Shown: piece by piece, positions 17,348-27,423 of the stretch
How positions within the stretch are numbered: the stretch's first letter is position 1
How the letters are laid out: each line of letters opens with the position of its first letter
Assembly: GCA_001799845.1 (NCBI GenBank)
Contig: MGUG01000020.1
Span: 1-64,000, forward strand
DNA length: 64,000 nt
Origin: Elusimicrobia bacterium GWC2_64_44
Lineage (GTDB): Bacteria; Elusimicrobiota; Elusimicrobia; Elusimicrobiales; UBA9959
Direction of reading: 5' to 3'
Notes under the pieces: generated by a model
Told to the model about the DNA's origin: nothing
What the model saw: only the letters and a program-made list of their open reading frames with translations
Databases searched by the model: none
Made by a program: the position numbers and the translations under genes

Positions 17348-18547
17348 CTATTTCTGCTCGGTCTCGAACACCAGCTCAATGTAGTTCTCGCGCCAGAGCT
17401 TCAGGTATTCCTTGAGGAAGTTGCGGTAGAGCGAGATGATCTTGACGTTGCGGAAGTCCAAGATGTCGAAAGTGCGGGAGAACACCACGCAGTCGTAGCG
17501 CGTCTCTTCCATGCGCTTGGCGCAGGGGAAGTAGGCGCTGGGGATGAAGCGGGCGTCCAGCGCGTCGCGCTGCAGGTCGGGGGAGTAGGCCTCTATGATG
17601 ACCTCGACGTAAGCCATGTCCAGCTGGCTGACCTTCTGCGCCACGCTCTCGAGCACCACGGCGAAGCTTTTTTCGTTGGTGACGCCGCCCACTATCACGC
17701 TGTACTTGTCCTTCTGGCTGTAGGTCAGGTACACCTCGGTGCCCTGGTCCGGGGTGATCAGGATGAGGTTCGGCTCGTGGAACGGCATGAAGATGCGCTC
17801 GAAGAAGCTGTTGCTCTTGGTCTTCTTCCAGCGGTTCTTGATGAACTCCGTAGCGGTGATGGTCTCGAAGTTGAGCAGCGGGATCTTGGTCTTATGGTCG
17901 CTGTACATCCCTTTCGCGTCGCTCAACTGCGCGGGCTCCAGGGTCTTCACCTGGCCGCGCACTATCTCGTAGAACGGCGCTATCTCGGGGATGATGACGG
18001 GCGTGGTCCGGCGGCGCTGCATGGCCCGCTCGGTGAAATAGCCGGTCAGGCAATGGGTCTCGTTGTCGTGCACCTTGTGGGTGTTCGGAAAGATGCCCAG
18101 CTTGATGAAGCCCAGGCTCTCGGTCAGCTTCTGCGGGGCGTGGTTGGCGGTGCGGGTGGTGGCGTAGACCAGGTCAACCAGGTCCTTGGTCTCGGTAATG
18201 TCGTCGAGCACCAGCTTCATCATGGTGAAGGCCAGGTCGTGCTTGCGGAACTCCTGGCTGACCACGGCGCCGAAGGCCTTGGAATTGCGGTAGAACAGGT
18301 CCAGCGCGTAGACCAGGCTGCCTATCACGCGGCCCTGGCATTCGGCCACCAGCCAGTAATACTCGTCGTCCTCTATGGCGCGCTTCATCTTGTCTTTGTC
18401 CGCGATGATCGGGATCGGGTAGGAAGCGCCGTAGACCTCCGCATACAGCATCTGTATGCGGCGCATGTCGGTCACGCGGGCCAGGCGGATGTTGATGTCC
18501 TGCTTGCCCTCGGCTTTTATGATCTTTTCTATTTTTTTGAGCGCCAT
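17348..18547 (-). CDS. GNAT-family N-acyltransferase with C-terminal extension
   Basis: About 399 residues from ATG 18547. Residues 15-160 form a GNAT fold (RLARVTDMRRIQMLYAEVYG; acyl-CoA loop region QEFRKHDLAFTMMKL). About 200 further residues of unknown fold end in FETEQK. Together with the LuxE/LuxC genes it may transfer a long acyl chain to an amine, as N-acyl amino acid synthases do, but I cannot see its substrate. The ATG is preceded by an AT block (TATATT seven bases before ATG) with no Shine-Dalgarno, which suggests a leaderless message. First gene of the operon; divergent from the lipoprotein gene. Confidence 0.72.
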   Translation of the reverse strand: MALKKIEKIIKAEGKQDINIRLARVTDMRRIQMLYAEVYGASYPIPIIADKDKMKRAIEDDEYYWLVAECQGRVIGSLVYALDLFYRNSKAFGAVVSQEFRKHDLAFTMMKLVLDDITETKDLVDLVYATTRTANHAPQKLTESLGFIKLGIFPNTHKVHDNETHCLTGYFTERAMQRRRTTPVIIPEIAPFYEIVRGQVKTLEPAQLSDAKGMYSDHKTKIPLLNFETITATEFIKNRWKKTKSNSFFERIFMPFHEPNLILITPDQGTEVYLTYSQKDKYSVIVGGVTNEKSFAVVLESVAQKVSQLDMAYVEVIIEAYSPDLQRDALDARFIPSAYFPCAKRMEETRYDCVVFSRTFDILDFRNVKIISLYRNFLKEYLKLWRENYIELVFETEQK

Positions 18548-18562
18548 ATAATATAATATAGT
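18545..18562. promoter_or_regulatory. Shared AT-rich divergent promoter region
   Basis: An alternating A/T block (ATATAATATAATATAG) sits in GC-rich surroundings between two divergent genes. It offers -10-like hexamers in both directions: TATATT toward the GNAT operon and TATAAT toward the lipoprotein gene. No good -35 element was found on either side. Confidence 0.45.
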
Positions 18563-18619
18563 AAAAATCAGGGGCTTTCCGTAATGACCGCGGTCAGCAG
18601 GGCCCCTTCGGCACATTTA

Positions 18620-19522
18620 ATGAAAAAAACCACACTTTTACTGACACTGGCGGCCGGCCTGTCCGGCTGCGCCTCTTTTAACTCTGGCGACGTGCTGGTG
18701 GAGCGGGAAACCGCCCGCGCCATGCTCGACGACAAGGCGCTGACCCCGTTCTCCGCCATCGAGGTGTCCTGGCAGAATTTCCCCTACCGGGCGGCCACCG
18801 ATTCCATAGGCGAGGGCTCCATCACCAACCCCAAGAAGCTCAAGCCGGTGCAGGTGAACGCCGGGGATGCCGACGCTTTCGCCCGCCGGGCGCGCGACAT
18901 CTTCGCCGAGGCGGGCCTCTACGACCGGGCGCGCGGCCGCGGCACGCTGCGCCTGGAGCTGACCAGCTTCGGCCGCTGGACCTATTCCGACCTGTGGCGC
19001 TCCTTCCTGGTGGATACCGGCTTCATCTTCATCCTGCCGGCCTCGCTGCACGTAAATTACTACCTGACAGCGGATTTCGCCGCCGCGCCGGGCCCGGTGC
19101 GCGTGGAGACGGAAGCCCGCAACAAGACCACCTTCCACCTGTTCATGGCGCCGCTCTACCCCTTCCTCTCGCCCGGCTCCCGCGAAAAAGGCCTGCTCAA
19201 GCAGATGCTGTGGCGCTCCGCCACCGACGTCTACGCCAAGTTGAAGGCGGCCGGGCCCGCGGCGGACCTGCCGCCCAAGCAGGCGCCCAGGGACGAGAAG
19301 CCCCCTCTGGGCGGTCCCCCGGTGCAGCCGGACCGCACCTGGCTGCCCGGCGAGCTCCCCGCCCCCGCCGCCGGCGACGCGCCCATAGCCGTCCCTGAAA
19401 AGCCGGCCCAGACCTGGGCCGTAGGCCAGCCTCAGCCCGCGGCCGCCCCCGCGCCTCAGCCCCAGGCCGCGCCGGCCCCTGCCGCCGAGCCGCCCGCTGC
19501 CGACGAAGAAGCTGACGACTGA
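18620..19522 (+). CDS. Predicted outer-surface lipoprotein with Pro/Ala-rich tail
   Basis: About 300 residues from ATG 18620, chosen because it starts a clean lipoprotein signal (MKKTTLLLTLAAGLSGC, lipobox LSGC); an upstream in-frame start would bury it. Residues 30-205 contain FGRWTYSDLWRSFLVDTGFIFILP, possibly a membrane-touching hairpin. The last ~80 residues are almost all Pro, Ala, Gln and acidic residues, as in a flexible spacer. I recognise no family. It is followed at once by the 28-bp inverted repeat at 19525. Confidence 0.65.
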   Translation: MKKTTLLLTLAAGLSGCASFNSGDVLVERETARAMLDDKALTPFSAIEVSWQNFPYRAATDSIGEGSITNPKKLKPVQVNAGDADAFARRARDIFAEAGLYDRARGRGTLRLELTSFGRWTYSDLWRSFLVDTGFIFILPASLHVNYYLTADFAAAPGPVRVETEARNKTTFHLFMAPLYPFLSPGSREKGLLKQMLWRSATDVYAKLKAAGPAADLPPKQAPRDEKPPLGGPPVQPDRTWLPGELPAPAAGDAPIAVPEKPAQTWAVGQPQPAAAPAPQPQAAPAPAAEPPAADEEADD

Positions 19523-19524
19523 AG

Positions 19525-19611
19525 GGGGACGTTGTTGAGTTGTTGACTTTTTATGGCTTGGTGACGATAAAGGGTTGTGGACGAAAAAGTCAACAACTCA
19601 ACAACGTCCCC
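19525..19611. repeat. Perfect 28-bp inverted repeat (MITE/REP-like)
   Basis: Arms 19525-19552 (starting GGGGACGTTGTTGAGTTG) and 19584-19611 are exact reverse complements and enclose 31 bases. The element begins 3 bases after the lipoprotein stop and is separate from the terminator that follows. Its GGGGAC ends and AT-richer sequence differ from its surroundings, so a mobile miniature element or a REP-type unit is plausible. Confidence 0.75.
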
Positions 19612-19616
19612 GCCCG

Positions 19617-19654
19617 CCAATAAAAAACCCCGCCGGAGCGGGGTTTTTTATTGG
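19617..19654. terminator. Bidirectional rho-independent terminator
   Basis: A 17-bp perfect stem (CCAATAAAAAACCCCGC and its complement) with loop CGGA and A/T runs on both sides. It serves the convergent lipoprotein gene and the small secreted protein gene. Confidence 0.9.
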
Positions 19655-19665
19655 TGCTGCGTTCT

Positions 19666-20169
19666 TCAGTTGGAGTCTTTGGCCGCGGGCTTGGCTTCCG
19701 CCTTGCCTTCGGCGGGCTTGGCCTCTTCCTTGGTTTCCGGCTTCGCCGCGTCCGCGGGCTTCACCTCGGGCTCCGGCAGGTTGGCCAGCGCGTCCTTGGC
19801 GTCCTGGGCGAAGAAGCTCTCGGGGTTGTCCTTGAGAAACTTCTTCAGCGCGGCGCGGCCGCCCTCGGTGTCGCCGCCGACCACCAGTTCCACGGCCGCG
19901 GTCAGCTGCTTCTGTTCCTCGGCCAGCTTCTTCTCGGCCTTCTCGGACACGCCGCCCTTCCAGTACAGCGCGTTGGCGTCCGACCCCTTCTTGGCGCCGC
20001 GCACGGCGGCCACGGCGCTCACGCGGGTCTTGGACTCCAATTTCTTGGAGATCTTGGTCTTGAGGCCCTTCAGCATGTCGTTATACCAGCCCTTCCAGTT
20101 CTTGCCCTCTTCGGCGCGCAGCGTGCCCGCCGCGAAAACCAGCGCCAGGGCGATCAATAATTTTTTCAT
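19666..20169 (-). CDS. Small secreted helical protein with charged Ala/Pro/Lys tail
   Basis: 167 residues. Signal peptide MKKLLIALALVFAAGTLRA. The mature part contains WKGWYNDMLKGLKTKISKKLES, then a region resembling a single TPR-like helical hairpin (ALKKFLKDNPESFFAQDAKDAL), and a low-complexity Lys/Ala/Pro/Glu tail. No family recognised. GGAGG precedes the ATG. The gene lies 18 bp downstream of the giant NHL protein and is probably cotranscribed with it, suggesting a common role in the cell envelope. Confidence 0.7.
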   Translation of the reverse strand: MKKLLIALALVFAAGTLRAEEGKNWKGWYNDMLKGLKTKISKKLESKTRVSAVAAVRGAKKGSDANALYWKGGVSEKAEKKLAEEQKQLTAAVELVVGGDTEGGRAALKKFLKDNPESFFAQDAKDALANLPEPEVKPADAAKPETKEEAKPAEGKAEAKPAAKDSN

Positions 20170-20187
20170 ACCAGTATCCTCCGTACC

Positions 20188-23100
20188 CTACTTGGACAGC
20201 ATCTTGGCCATGTCGCCAAGGCCCTCTTCCAGCTTCACGGCCTTGTCGGCGAACATCTTAACGTCTTCCTTCTTGCCGAGCTTCCCGGACACCCGGGCCA
20301 GGTTCAGCCAGACCTGCCCGTCGAACGGGTCGGCCTTGGTCGCCTTGAAGTAGAACTCCTTCGCCTCGTCGTATTTGCCCTCGGTGAAGCGCAGGTTGCC
20401 CAGGTTGTTCAGCGCGGCGGCGTTGAAGGGTTCCTTGGCCAGGACCTTCCCGAAGCAGCCGGCAGCTTCGTCGTAAGCCTTGTAGTCGGCGTGGTAGATG
20501 CCCAGCGTCAGGTTGGCCTCTATGTCGTCGGGGGTCTCACGCAGGATGTTGCCGTAGTATTTCTTCAGGTGCTCGTAGCGGGCGGCCGTCAGCGCGGCGA
20601 TGGCCTCTTTCACGCGGGCCGTCAGACCGGCCGACTCGAACTTGTCGGCCTCGGTGTCGGGCAGCGTGACCGGCTCGAACTCGTCGCGCGCCGTGCGCAC
20701 GTCGATGATCTTCACGTCCGCGGCCGATTTGCGGTACAGGTCGGCCTCGTAGACTATGGCGTCGTAGAAGTTCTTGCCCACCATGGTGACCTCTACGCCC
20801 ACCCAGAAGGTGTTGTTGTACTTGATCAGGGATTCCTCGGGGAGGCCGACCGCGTTGGCGTCGGTCTCGCCGGTGTCGAACATCACGGCGATATGGCCGG
20901 GGTAATCCAGGAGCGCCGCGTGCAGGCCGGCCGACTCGAACAGCGTGGCGAACAGCGCCGTCAGGTCGTCGCAGTCGCCGCTTTTGAGGCGCAGCGTCTT
21001 GCGCGGGAACTGCACGGTGTCGAGCACCAGGTTCTGTGTGGACTTGACCGAAGCGTAGGCGCTGACCGGGTCGGCCTGGTAGCTGACGCCGTGGTCGCCC
21101 AGGGCCTCCCAGAACAGCAGGCCCGTCAGCAGCTTGGCGTTGACGTTGTCGCCGGCGTCGCCTATCTTCTTCTCTTCGCCCTGCGCGAAAGCCTTGAACT
21201 CCCCGATGGGGGTGTCCTTCACCGTTATGAAGTTGGCCAGGCGCGCCGTGTTGTCCCAGACGATAGCGTCGCGGGAGAGCACCTTCATCGGCTTGTTCAT
21301 CGTGAAGGTCTTTTCCTCGCCGTCCTTGTAGTAGGTCAGCGTCATCTTGCACTGGATCGGGGTGTCCTCGGTGATGTTGAGCACGCGGTTGCTGAACGTG
21401 GCGTAGACCGGCACCTCCACCTGGGCCCCGGCCTTCACGTCGCCCACCTCGTTGCTGCTGGCGGACTCCATGATCTCGCTCGAGAAGAAGGAGAGGATCA
21501 CGCCGTTGAAGTCGGTGTCGGTGTTGTTCTGCACGGTCACGACGCCGATGGGCTTCTTCTTCTCTGACAGCGGGCTGTGCTGCTTGTAGTTGGCCGAGAA
21601 GATATAGTCCAGCTTGGGCGCTATGATCTCCAGCGGGGCGGCGTTCTTGCGCGGGCCGGAGGCCTCGGCGGCGGCGGCAACCGGCGCGGCGGGGCCCTTA
21701 TAATCGGCCTCTACGGGCGCGGAGAGCCCGCCCTGTATGCCGGTGACGGACATGCCGGCCGCGGCGTAGTAATACTTGGTATTGGGCGCCGGCGGGGCGT
21801 CCTCGAAGGCCGCTTCCTTGGCGGTGGCGATCTCCACGAGGTCGCCGGGGCTGGTGCCGCGGAAAACCTTGAAGCCGCCGGTCCAGGCGCTGGCCTTGGC
21901 CTGCCAGGTGAGCTTCACGCTCTTTTCGGCCACCGCGGCCGCCACGGCGGCCGGCGCCTCTGGCATGTAGCTGATATCGAAGGCCGCCAGGCGGCCGGTC
22001 TCCAGGTCGGAGATGTAGACCTTGTCGTTGCGGAAGTCCAGGGCCTGCGGGGCCCACAGCTCGCGCTCGCCGCGGCCCTTGGCGAAAAAGCTGGCGGTGA
22101 AGACGCCGTTCTCGTCGAAGATCTTGACGCTGTAGGCGCCCTTGTCGAGGATGTAGAAGAAACCTTTGCCGTCGGTGGACAGCGAGGCGGGGTCCTGCAG
22201 CGCGCCGGAGTCGTCCCAGAGGCGCAGGAACTTGCCCATCGCGTCGGTGACTATCACTTTCTTGAGCACCGAGTCGAGGATATAGACGTTCTTGTTCTCG
22301 TCGCAGCGCACGGCCACGGGGTTCTGCAGCGTGATATTACCGATCTGGGGCCCCTTGGCGAACAGGAACATGCCGTCGGCCGTGAAGGCCTTGAGCATCT
22401 TGTTCTTGGAGTCGGCTACGTAGATATTGCCCTTGGAATTTACCGCCACGCCGGAGGGCGCGCGGAACTGGCCTTCGCCGGAGCCGCTCTCGCCGAACAT
22501 GTTGTCGTAGGTGCCGTCGGCGTTGAAGATCTGGATCCGGTCATTGCCGGTGTCCGCCACGTAGACCTTGCCGGTCTTGTCCACGAAGAGGCCGCGGGGG
22601 CCGCGCACCTGGCCCTGCAGCTTGCCTTCCTTGACCAGGGTTTTCTTTGTGGTACCTTCGATCAGCGCCAGCTCTTTGGCCTCGGGCAGCCAGGCCACCA
22701 CCTTGCCGTCGGGTGTGACCGTGAACACGTCGGCCTTGAAATTAAGCTTGGCCACGGGGCCCTTCACCGCGAAGCGGTCCAGCAGCGGGGCCTGGGGCAG
22801 CTCGGCCGCGCCTTCGCCCGCGCCTTCCACTTTGAGGATCACCACTTTCTTGTTCTCCTCGTCGCACAGGTAAAACAGCCCGTCGCCGCCGATCGCGAGG
22901 TCGCGCAGCGCCTTGTATTCCATCCGGCCTTTGCCCCTGGTGCCGAACTTGGCCACCTCGGCGCCGGCCTCGCTGAGCTCGTAAACCTTGCCTTCCTTGG
23001 AGTTGATCACGTAGAGGAAGCCGAACTTGTCCACGGCCGCGCCGTTATTGGGCATCAGGTACTCTTTGAGCAGCTTGCCGGTGCGGTCGTAGCGCTGCAC

Positions 23101-23670
23101 TATCGCTTTGGCCGGGTCGGAGACCAGGACGTCTCCGGAGCGGGAGAGCACGATCTTGCCCGGGTTCAGCTTGGTGACGCCGTCGCTCTTGGCGACCGGG
23201 AAGCCGTAGAGGTAGATGCCGTCGGAGTTGAAGACGTCGATGCGGCTGGCGCCGGTGTTGGAGACGTAAAGGCGGTTGTCGGGGCCGAAGGCTATACCCC
23301 TGGGGCCCTCGAACTGGCCCGGGGCGTCGCCGGGGCTGCCGAAGGAGAAGAGCATCTTGCCGTCGGCGTCGAAGACGGCGATGCGGGAGTTGCCGGTGTC
23401 GGCCACGTAGAGGTTGCCGCCGCCGTAGACCGCGGCCTCGGGGGCCTTCAGGGCGCCGTCGATCTTCTTGATCTGCTTGCCCTCCGCGTCGAAGACGAAG
23501 ACGGAGTTGACCTTGCTGTCGGTGACGTAGATCCGGCTGCCGTTAAGGGCGACGGATGTCGGCTTCTGGAAAGCCGGGCTCTGCAGCATGGCCTTGAATT
23601 CTATTTTTTCGTAGGCTGACGCCGCTGACGCCAGCGAGAAAAGAATAGCGGAAAATATGACGCGTTTCAT
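20188..23670 (-). CDS. Giant secreted NHL-propeller / FN3 / transglutaminase-like / TPR protein
   Basis: 1160 residues. Signal peptide 1-19. Residues 25-570 carry repeated NHL units (for example VADTGNSRIAVFDADGKMLFSFG and VADTGNDRIQIFNADG), enough for about two six-bladed propellers. A fibronectin III-like segment spans about 575-660. A transglutaminase-like core follows, with nucleophile C900 in SGDCDDLTALFATLF and a downstream PGHIAVMFD histidine. At least two TPR units are near 1065-1150. The domains suggest an extracytoplasmic scaffold with peptidase or crosslinking activity. Ribosome site GGGGAGG; CTGAAA-18-TATAGT promoter-like elements lie about 25-50 bp upstream. Confidence 0.85.
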   Translation of the reverse strand: MKRVIFSAILFSLASAASAYEKIEFKAMLQSPAFQKPTSVALNGSRIYVTDSKVNSVFVFDAEGKQIKKIDGALKAPEAAVYGGGNLYVADTGNSRIAVFDADGKMLFSFGSPGDAPGQFEGPRGIAFGPDNRLYVSNTGASRIDVFNSDGIYLYGFPVAKSDGVTKLNPGKIVLSRSGDVLVSDPAKAIVQRYDRTGKLLKEYLMPNNGAAVDKFGFLYVINSKEGKVYELSEAGAEVAKFGTRGKGRMEYKALRDLAIGGDGLFYLCDEENKKVVILKVEGAGEGAAELPQAPLLDRFAVKGPVAKLNFKADVFTVTPDGKVVAWLPEAKELALIEGTTKKTLVKEGKLQGQVRGPRGLFVDKTGKVYVADTGNDRIQIFNADGTYDNMFGESGSGEGQFRAPSGVAVNSKGNIYVADSKNKMLKAFTADGMFLFAKGPQIGNITLQNPVAVRCDENKNVYILDSVLKKVIVTDAMGKFLRLWDDSGALQDPASLSTDGKGFFYILDKGAYSVKIFDENGVFTASFFAKGRGERELWAPQALDFRNDKVYISDLETGRLAAFDISYMPEAPAAVAAAVAEKSVKLTWQAKASAWTGGFKVFRGTSPGDLVEIATAKEAAFEDAPPAPNTKYYYAAAGMSVTGIQGGLSAPVEADYKGPAAPVAAAAEASGPRKNAAPLEIIAPKLDYIFSANYKQHSPLSEKKKPIGVVTVQNNTDTDFNGVILSFFSSEIMESASSNEVGDVKAGAQVEVPVYATFSNRVLNITEDTPIQCKMTLTYYKDGEEKTFTMNKPMKVLSRDAIVWDNTARLANFITVKDTPIGEFKAFAQGEEKKIGDAGDNVNAKLLTGLLFWEALGDHGVSYQADPVSAYASVKSTQNLVLDTVQFPRKTLRLKSGDCDDLTALFATLFESAGLHAALLDYPGHIAVMFDTGETDANAVGLPEESLIKYNNTFWVGVEVTMVGKNFYDAIVYEADLYRKSAADVKIIDVRTARDEFEPVTLPDTEADKFESAGLTARVKEAIAALTAARYEHLKKYYGNILRETPDDIEANLTLGIYHADYKAYDEAAGCFGKVLAKEPFNAAALNNLGNLRFTEGKYDEAKEFYFKATKADPFDGQVWLNLARVSGKLGKKEDVKMFADKAVKLEEGLGDMAKMLSK

Positions 23671-23850
23671 TTTTACTGCCTCCCCTTGCAGGTTACTATA
23701 CGCTAATTCTATTAAATTTTTCAGCCGCGTGCGAACCTTCTTTTATTATTAAATTACCTTATATCGCTTTTAGAAGTTCTGCCTTGCCTGAGGGGCCGTT
23801 AATTATTTACGATACACTAATCCCGCGAAAAAACCGGAGTTTTTATTATT

Positions 23851-24534
23851 ATGGATATAACGTTCCTCAAGCGCTTTATCACGACCTCTATAGGCAGAAA
23901 GGCGGTCATGGCCGTTTCGGGCCTGCTGCTGGGCGGCTTCATGGTGGTGCACCTGGCCGAGAACCTGCTGCTGTTCCGCGGCGAGGCCGCCTACAACGGC
24001 TGGGTGGACCTGCTGCTGTCCAACCCGGTCACGCCCTTCCTCGAGGTCGGCCTGCTGTTCATCTTCATCGCCCACATCATAACCGGCGTCTGGGTGCGCA
24101 TAGAGGACTTCCTCAACGCCCCGCGCGGCTACGAGGCCCGAAAGTGGCAGGGCGGCCGCACCATCGGCTCCGCCACCATGCTCTACACCGCGGCGGCCAT
24201 CCTCGCCTACCTGGCCTACCACCTGCTGACCTTCCGTTTCGTGGACCATTCCATGGGCTTCTACCAGATGGTCACCGCCGCCTTCCGCAACCCGGCCTTC
24301 GTCACGATCTACATAGCCGGCTCCGCGGCGCTGGCGCTGCACCTCAGCCACGGCATGCAGAGCGCCTTCCAGACGCTGGGGCTGACCCATCCGAAGTACA
24401 CGCCCTTCATCAAGCTGGGCGGCCTGCTGACGGCCGTCTCCATGCTCGGCTTCGCGCTGATCTCGGTGTATTTCCTGCTGAACATAGACCTCAAGACCGC
24501 CGAGGCGGGCTACCAGGTGACGGTCATAAGGTAA
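23851..24534 (+). CDS. sdhC: Succinate dehydrogenase/fumarate reductase cytochrome b subunit (b558 family)
   Basis: 227 residues with five hydrophobic helices, the layout of the single-subunit b558-type membrane anchor. Probable heme ligands are His residues in MVVHLAENL, IAHIITGVW, LAYHLLTF, FVDHSMGFY and LHLSHGMQSAF. It anchors the SdhAB catalytic dimer and passes electrons between menaquinone and the enzyme. A weak CCGGAG ribosome site lies about 12 bases upstream. First gene of sdhCAB, with sdhA 12 bp downstream. Confidence 0.9.
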   Translation: MDITFLKRFITTSIGRKAVMAVSGLLLGGFMVVHLAENLLLFRGEAAYNGWVDLLLSNPVTPFLEVGLLFIFIAHIITGVWVRIEDFLNAPRGYEARKWQGGRTIGSATMLYTAAAILAYLAYHLLTFRFVDHSMGFYQMVTAAFRNPAFVTIYIAGSAALALHLSHGMQSAFQTLGLTHPKYTPFIKLGGLLTAVSMLGFALISVYFLLNIDLKTAEAGYQVTVIR

Positions 24535-24546
24535 CGGGGAGGAACG

Positions 24547-26459
<1,913 letters not shown>

Positions 26460-26460
<1 letters not shown>

Positions 26461-27227
26461 TGACCAGCTCTAAGAACTTCTCTATCACCGTGCGCGCCTG
26501 GCGGCAGGCCGGGCCGCGCGAGCCGGGCAAGATGGTCTCCTACGGCGTGAAAGACGTCTCTCCGAACATGTCCTTCCTGGAGATGCTCGACGTGCTCAAC
26601 GACGAGCTGCTCAAGAAGGGCGAGCCTCCGATAGCTTTCGAGAGCGACTGCCGCGAGGGCATCTGCGGCTGCTGCGGCCTGGTGGTCAACGGCGACGTGC
26701 ACGGCCCGGACGAGCACTCGACGGTATGCCAGCTGCACATGCGCCGCTTCCGCGACGGGGACGTGGTGACGGTGGAACCGTGGCGGGTGAAGTCTTTCCC
26801 GGTCCTGAAGGACCTGGTGGTGGACCGAGGGGCGCTGGACCGCATCATCCAGGCGGGCGGCTTCGTGTCCATCAACACGGGCGCGGCGCCGGACGCCAAC
26901 TCTATCCCGGTGGAGAAGGACCGCGCCGAGGAGGCGATGGACGCGGCGGCCTGCATAGGCTGCGGGGCCTGCGTGGCGTCCTGCCCCAACGGGGCGGCGA
27001 TGCTTTTTACGGGGGCCAAGATCTCGCAGCTGGCGCTGCTGCCGCAGGGCGGGCCGGAGCGGGCCAGGCGGGCGCTGGAGATGGTGGCGGCGATGGACAA
27101 GGAAGGGTTCGGCAACTGCACCAACGAGTACGAGTGCGAGGCGGTGTGCCCGAAGGACGTGAAGGTGGCCAACATCGCCCGCATGAACCGCGAGTTCCTG
27201 CTCGCCAACCTGGTCTCCAAGCGCTGA
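26460..27227 (+). CDS. sdhB: Succinate dehydrogenase/fumarate reductase iron-sulfur subunit
   Basis: 255 residues. The N-terminal plant-type ferredoxin domain has the [2Fe-2S] motif CREGICGCCGLVVNG with a later Cys in TVCQLH. The C-terminal domain has CIGCGACVASCP and CTNEYECEAVCP for the [4Fe-4S] and [3Fe-4S] clusters. The start codon overlaps the sdhA stop (TAATG), so translation is coupled. A GC hairpin without a T run (27229-27253) follows the stop. Confidence 0.95.
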
Positions 27228-27260
27228 CGGCAGCCCGCAGCGGCCGGGCTGCCACTAGGT

Positions 27261-27365
27261 GAGGCACGCAAAAAACGCGGTCTCGCACACAGTGCTCGCC
27301 GCTCCCGCTCTCGGCCTCCGCGCTTACGCAAGCGTCGGCCTCCGAGAGGGTTTTTGCTTAGCCTC
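27261..27365. repeat. Palindromic intergenic repeat, copy A
   Basis: About 105 bp between sdhB and the fumarase gene. On the minus strand it carries a CGACGCTTGCGTAAGCGCGG block (27315-27337), a CACTGTGTG core and AGCAAAAAC...GTTTTTTGC ends. The same order of blocks occurs on the plus strand in copy C (43873-44012). It encodes no credible protein. Confidence 0.6.
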
Positions 27366-27423
27366 CCCCAGCGTCAGCCCGGAACCCATCGTCGCCCCCA
27401 AAGAAAATAAAAGGAAATAAGGT

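Noticed and set aside
13484-18547. A bioluminescence (lux) operon
   Set aside because: LuxC- and LuxE-like genes are present but no luxA, luxB, luxD or luxG. The fusion and the GNAT gene point to another product.
21577-23619. A 680-codon open frame antisense to the NHL protein
   Set aside because: It is a phase shadow caused by GC-rich third positions: Gly/Val/Ala/His-rich, no known domain, and the opposite strand has a clear multi-domain protein. The same applies to long antisense frames at 7117-8715, 24553-26430, 2022-3176 and 10948-13116.
27229-27253. Terminator after sdhB
   Set aside because: The 9-bp GC hairpin is real but has no T run, so intrinsic termination is not supported.
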